Assembly (NCBI GenBank): GCA_964398215.1
Contig: CAYNNP010000065.1
Coordinates: 1 to 26,439, forward strand
Length of the DNA stretch: 26,439 bases
Source of the DNA: CAYNNP01 sp964398215
GTDB taxonomy: Bacteria; Planctomycetota; Planctomycetia; Pirellulales; Pirellulaceae
Direction of reading: 5' to 3'
Shown: positions 24,383-26,439 of the stretch, one piece after another
How the letters are laid out: every line of letters begins with the position of its first letter
Position numbering within the stretch: position 1 is the first letter of the stretch
The notes under the pieces: generated by a model
Database searches by the model: none
Told to the model about the DNA's origin: nothing
Seen by the model: only the letters and a program-made list of their open reading frames with translations
Made by a program: the position numbers and the translations under genes

Positions 24383-25561
24383 AGAGGGGAGTTTCCAGTG
24401 ACATTGACGCAATACAGCTTTCGACGAACCCGCCATTTTCTCGTACCAAACCGTTAGCAGGGAATCGTCGGCGAGCTGGACGGTAGTTGGATAGCCAAGG
24501 TCACCGCTTGTCCCATCGCTTGAGATCGTGATTGGTGGACTCCAGGTTTGTCCGTCGTCGTCGCTGATTCTTGCTTGATTGCCATAAGGCTTGCGGCGAT
24601 AACCGTAACTCATCATCAATCGTCCATCGCGAAGTTTCATCAAGAACGAAGGCAATCCCCAGACGCCAATGGGGTGCGGCGTCGACCACGTCTTGCCTCC
24701 GTCGGCGGATTCCGATTGCAAGGTTTCGCGGTCTTGCAATTTGTTTTGATTCCGAATGTGCACGATCAATCGTCCGGAATCACATTCGACTGCATGCAGT
24801 TCATGGTAATTTTTCATACTGTGGCCATCCGCAACGGGGATCTCAGCAAGCCATTGCCAAGACACACCGTCGTCCTTGGACTGACAGACGCCAACTCGCT
24901 TTGATTCTTCCCACAGTTGCTTGCCCGCGTATAGCAGTCGTCCGTCAGATAATTGAATCGGCCCATGCGGACTGTTCACAATGCTGGGGTAGCGCTCGGA
25001 CCATGTGATGCCGCCATCGGTTGAACGAATCATCCACTGCCCGAGTTCTGCTTTTCGCTGTTCCTGATTCAGTCGATTGTGAACTGATAACCATCGATCA
25101 AGTTTTTCTTTCGGCCATGCTCCTTTGTCGCCAGGTTTCAAACCAACGACTTTCTTGAGGTAGTAGTCGTCGTAGGCAAGCGAGGAAAAGGTCGTCACCA
25201 ATAAACTTCCTTTGGCAGTCTGGACGATCCCCGCGTCACGATCGTCGATGGCATTGTCCAGCAATGTGCGTGGCCATGTCCAAGTCTTTCCGTCGTCATC
25301 TGATTGCATTATCTCCACGCGCCCAAACGGACAGACGTGCGCTTCGCGACCACCAGACCAAACCAACAGCAATCGGCCACTTTGCTGGCGAGTCAACGTT
25401 GGCCAACCACAATAAAGATCGGGAGTTTGGCTGATGACTCGAGTATCAACAATTTCCGGCTCCGCTGCGAACACATTCGTTGACCCAATCATTGTGCCTG
25501 CCAAAACGGATGAGGCGATTTGGAGAGCGGTCCGCCGGTTAGGCTGTTGAAACGTTGGCAT
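24377..25561 (-). CDS. Tat-exported Asp-box (sialidase-fold) protein
   Basis: A 394-residue protein with a twin-arginine signal (N-R-R-T-A-L, Arg9-Arg10, cleavage near 'VFA-AEP') and five Asp boxes S-x-D-x-G-x-x-W at residues 87-94, 180-187, 228-235, 285-292 and 333-340. That repeat count and length fit the six-bladed sialidase/neuraminidase fold. An 'SGGREAH' segment supplies an Arg near the position of the first sialidase arginine, but I cannot confirm a full Arg triad, Tyr-Glu pair and Asp, so true sialidase activity is not assured; planctomycetes have many such proteins. The ATG at 25561 has GAGGAT about 6 nt upstream and is preferred over a TTG at 25615. Divergent from the selenoprotein gene. 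Confidence 0.9.
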   Translation of the reverse strand: MPTFQQPNRRTALQIASSVLAGTMIGSTNVFAAEPEIVDTRVISQTPDLYCGWPTLTRQQSGRLLLVWSGGREAHVCPFGRVEIMQSDDDGKTWTWPRTLLDNAIDDRDAGIVQTAKGSLLVTTFSSLAYDDYYLKKVVGLKPGDKGAWPKEKLDRWLSVHNRLNQEQRKAELGQWMIRSTDGGITWSERYPSIVNSPHGPIQLSDGRLLYAGKQLWEESKRVGVCQSKDDGVSWQWLAEIPVADGHSMKNYHELHAVECDSGRLIVHIRNQNKLQDRETLQSESADGGKTWSTPHPIGVWGLPSFLMKLRDGRLMMSYGYRRKPYGNQARISDDDGQTWSPPITISSDGTSGDLGYPTTVQLADDSLLTVWYEKMAGSSKAVLRQCHWKLPSS

Positions 25562-25699
25562 TGGATCCTCAAATTGCGCTGGTGGTTGTGCCGTGAACAA
25601 AAGGAAGTTTAACAACTTCGACTACAAAAAATGAACGTGAGATAAAGCCGGCGTAACTTGGCCAGCACGTTTGGAGGACACTGCCAGCAGCGGCAAGGC

Positions 25700-25727
25700 T
25701 ACAATTGCCCTGCGCAACCCTGCGCAA
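25700..25727 (+). promoter_or_regulatory. Candidate -10 box and tandem 10-bp repeat upstream of the selenoprotein gene
   Basis: TACAAT (25700-25705) is a good -10 match without a clear -35. Just downstream, CCCTGCGCAA is repeated exactly in tandem (25708-25717, 25718-25727), at the expected transcription start. The repeat could be an operator or a chance duplication. The start codon at 25770 has no clear ribosome binding site. Confidence 0.3.
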
Positions 25728-25769
25728 GGGCCAATCATCAGAAACCGTACACCAATAATTTGACACATC

Positions 25770-26312
25770 ATGGCATTCATCAACTATCTACCACCGGATG
25801 AAATCCCCAGTGCGGATGACGTTCCCGACAACGACAATATCATCCGCATTCATGGTGTTCATCCAAAGTTGATGAAGCTGCACTATGATTTGTACGTCGA
25901 AACGATGCGCGGAAAGAGCCCGATCACACGATCCCAGCGAGAGATGGTCGCAGTGGTGGTTTCTTCGATCAACCAGTGCGAATACTGACTAGTCCATCAT
26001 GCTCGCGGTCTGCGACACTTGATGCAAAAGACAAAGAAAACCTCAGATGAAGTTGATGCGTTTATCGCCAGTTTGGCGGACGATTTTGAGCAAGCAGAGC
26101 TCACTGAACTCGAACGTGCCATCCTCCGATACAGCGATAAATTAACACGCCAGCCACAGTCGATCACGGAGACTGATATTCAAACTCTGCGAGACGTTGG
26201 GCTGAACGATTTGGCGATTCACGATTTAGTGTACTGTGTCAGCTACTTTGCATTCGTGAATCGCATCGCAGATGGACTGGGCGTGAAATTAGAAGAAAGC
26301 GAGTCTCCATGA
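25770..26312 (+). CDS. Candidate selenoprotein: AhpD/CMD-family peroxidase-related enzyme (UGA = Sec73)
   Basis: One 180-residue reading frame interrupted only by TGA at 25986-25988 (codon 73). Before it: 'REMVAVVVSSINQCEY'; after it in the same frame: 'LVHHARGLRHLMQKT', then a normal C-terminal half ending at 26312. Joined, this gives the AhpD-type redox motif C70-E-Y-U73-L-V-H-H77 with the UGA exactly at the second Cys of CxxC and His four residues later, as in AhpD. Total length matches the peroxidase-related carboxymuconolactone decarboxylase subfamily, which reduces peroxides or disulfides. A SECIS-like hairpin follows the UGA. Alternative readings (nonsense mutation, or two separate ORFs with restart near 26022) are less likely because the frame is otherwise intact and each half alone lacks the complete active site. 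No sel genes lie in the window. Confidence 0.85.
25986..26024 (+). promoter_or_regulatory. UGA codon with bacterial SECIS-like hairpin
   Basis: Immediately after TGA (25986-25988) the RNA can fold: CATCA (25995-25999) with TGATG (26020-26024), TG (26000-26001) with CA (26016-26017), bulged C26002 opposite CT (26018-26019), and TCGC (26003-26006) with GCGA (26012-26015), closing a GGTCT apical loop (26007-26011). That is 11 base pairs. The loop begins 18 nt after the UGA, inside the range known for bacterial SECIS elements, and the G-G-U-C loop and single bulged pyrimidine on the 5' arm resemble, from memory, the E. coli fdhF element recognised by SelB. Confidence 0.78.
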
Positions 26313-26393
26313 ATGGACCCTTCACCATGTCGCCGGCCTGTTGCGAAAGTCTTTGACGGTTTGTTGATTTATTTACGTGGCATGTTTTTGTGA

Positions 26394-26415
26394 GCCGCTG
26401 GCGCTAGCCACGGGC
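26394..26415. repeat. Hairpin at the right edge, possible interspersed repeat
   Basis: TGGC (26399-26402) pairs with GCCA (26407-26410) around GCTA, and GCC (26394-26396) pairs with GGC (26413-26415) across a 2x2 internal loop. It begins 81 nt past the selenoprotein stop. Strings of this kind (GGCTAGCGCC-like) look like short intergenic repeats of Rhodopirellula-type genomes as I remember them, but only one copy is present here. The remaining stretch 26313-26439 holds no gene that I can support. Confidence 0.35.
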
Positions 26416-26439
26416 CTCGAAGGTTTGCGTTATCACGAC

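Noticed and set aside
20791..25561. TRAP transporter plus sialidase-like gene as a sialic-acid utilisation locus
   Set aside because: Known sialic-acid TRAP systems use DctP-type receptors, whereas this one is TAXI-type. The genes are convergent, no nanA/nanE/nanK-like genes are present, and sialidase catalytic residues were not confirmed.
25986..25988. TGA in the AhpD-like gene read as a nonsense mutation making a pseudogene
   Set aside because: The frame is otherwise intact on both sides, the TGA falls exactly on the redox cysteine, and a SECIS-like hairpin follows. A pseudogene remains possible only if the genome lacks the Sec machinery.
1..26439. CRISPR array, tRNA, rRNA, insertion sequence or prophage
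   Set aside because: No regular repeat-spacer pattern, cloverleaf, rRNA core sequence, transposase or phage structural gene was seen on either strand.

Overview
The window reads as chromosomal DNA of a planctomycete, most likely a Pirellulales/Rhodopirellula-type organism. The strongest evidence is the coupled pair at the left end: a PSCyt1-DUF1549-DUF1553 protein followed by a Tat-exported DUF1501 protein, a gene pair largely confined to Planctomycetes and some Verrucomicrobia. A large planctomycete-style exported hypothetical protein and weak, often absent Shine-Dalgarno sequences fit this. I see no rRNA, tRNA, CRISPR array, transposase or phage gene; apart from small dyads the window is ordinary dense bacterial chromosome.

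Layout. (1) 288-4881, minus strand: the secreted cytochrome/DUF1553 protein and the DUF1501 protein, overlapping by 11 nt. (2) 5342-6673, plus: a cytochrome P450 with its own upstream region, which holds three dyad symmetries. (3) 6691-8489, minus: a tight four-gene run of DciA/DUF721 protein, 3-methyladenine DNA glycosylase I (tag), a GNAT acetyltransferase and a HicB-like small protein. (4) 8737-12730, plus: a secreted M19 dipeptidase, a small membrane protein, a TIM-barrel sugar isomerase/epimerase and a 3-hydroxyacyl-CoA dehydrogenase that probably starts at TTG. (5) 12772-16434, minus: a bifunctional proline dehydrogenase/P5C dehydrogenase (PutA) with no N-terminal DNA-binding domain and an extra C-terminal domain. 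(6) 16668-18536, plus: a large hypothetical protein, closed by a strong hairpin shared with the convergent transporter operon. (7) 18630-20392, minus: a DUF3311 small membrane protein and a sodium:solute symporter, overlapping by 4 nt. (8) 20791-24382, plus: a TAXI-type TRAP binding protein and a fused TRAP permease, separated by a 286-nt leader with hairpins. (9) 24377-25561, minus: a Tat-exported Asp-box (sialidase-fold) protein. (10) 25770-26312, plus: an AhpD/carboxymuconolactone-decarboxylase-family protein.

The most interesting item is the last gene. Its reading frame is broken by a single in-frame TGA exactly at the second cysteine of the AhpD CxxC redox motif, giving C-E-Y-[TGA]-L-V-H-H. 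The conserved protein continues in the same frame on the other side. The TGA is followed at once by a hairpin with a GGTCT apical loop 18 nt downstream, the geometry of a bacterial SECIS element. I therefore read 25770-26312 as one 180-residue selenoprotein with a C-x-x-Sec active site, not as two short ORFs or a pseudogene. The selenocysteine machinery (selA, selB, selC, selD) is not in this window, so this needs support from the rest of the genome.

Functionally the window is mostly catabolic and transport-related: peptide and proline breakdown (dipeptidase, PutA), acyl-CoA oxidation, sugar isomerisation, two uptake systems and secreted hydrolase-like proteins. Added to this are a DNA repair/replication mini-operon and a peroxide-related redox protein.
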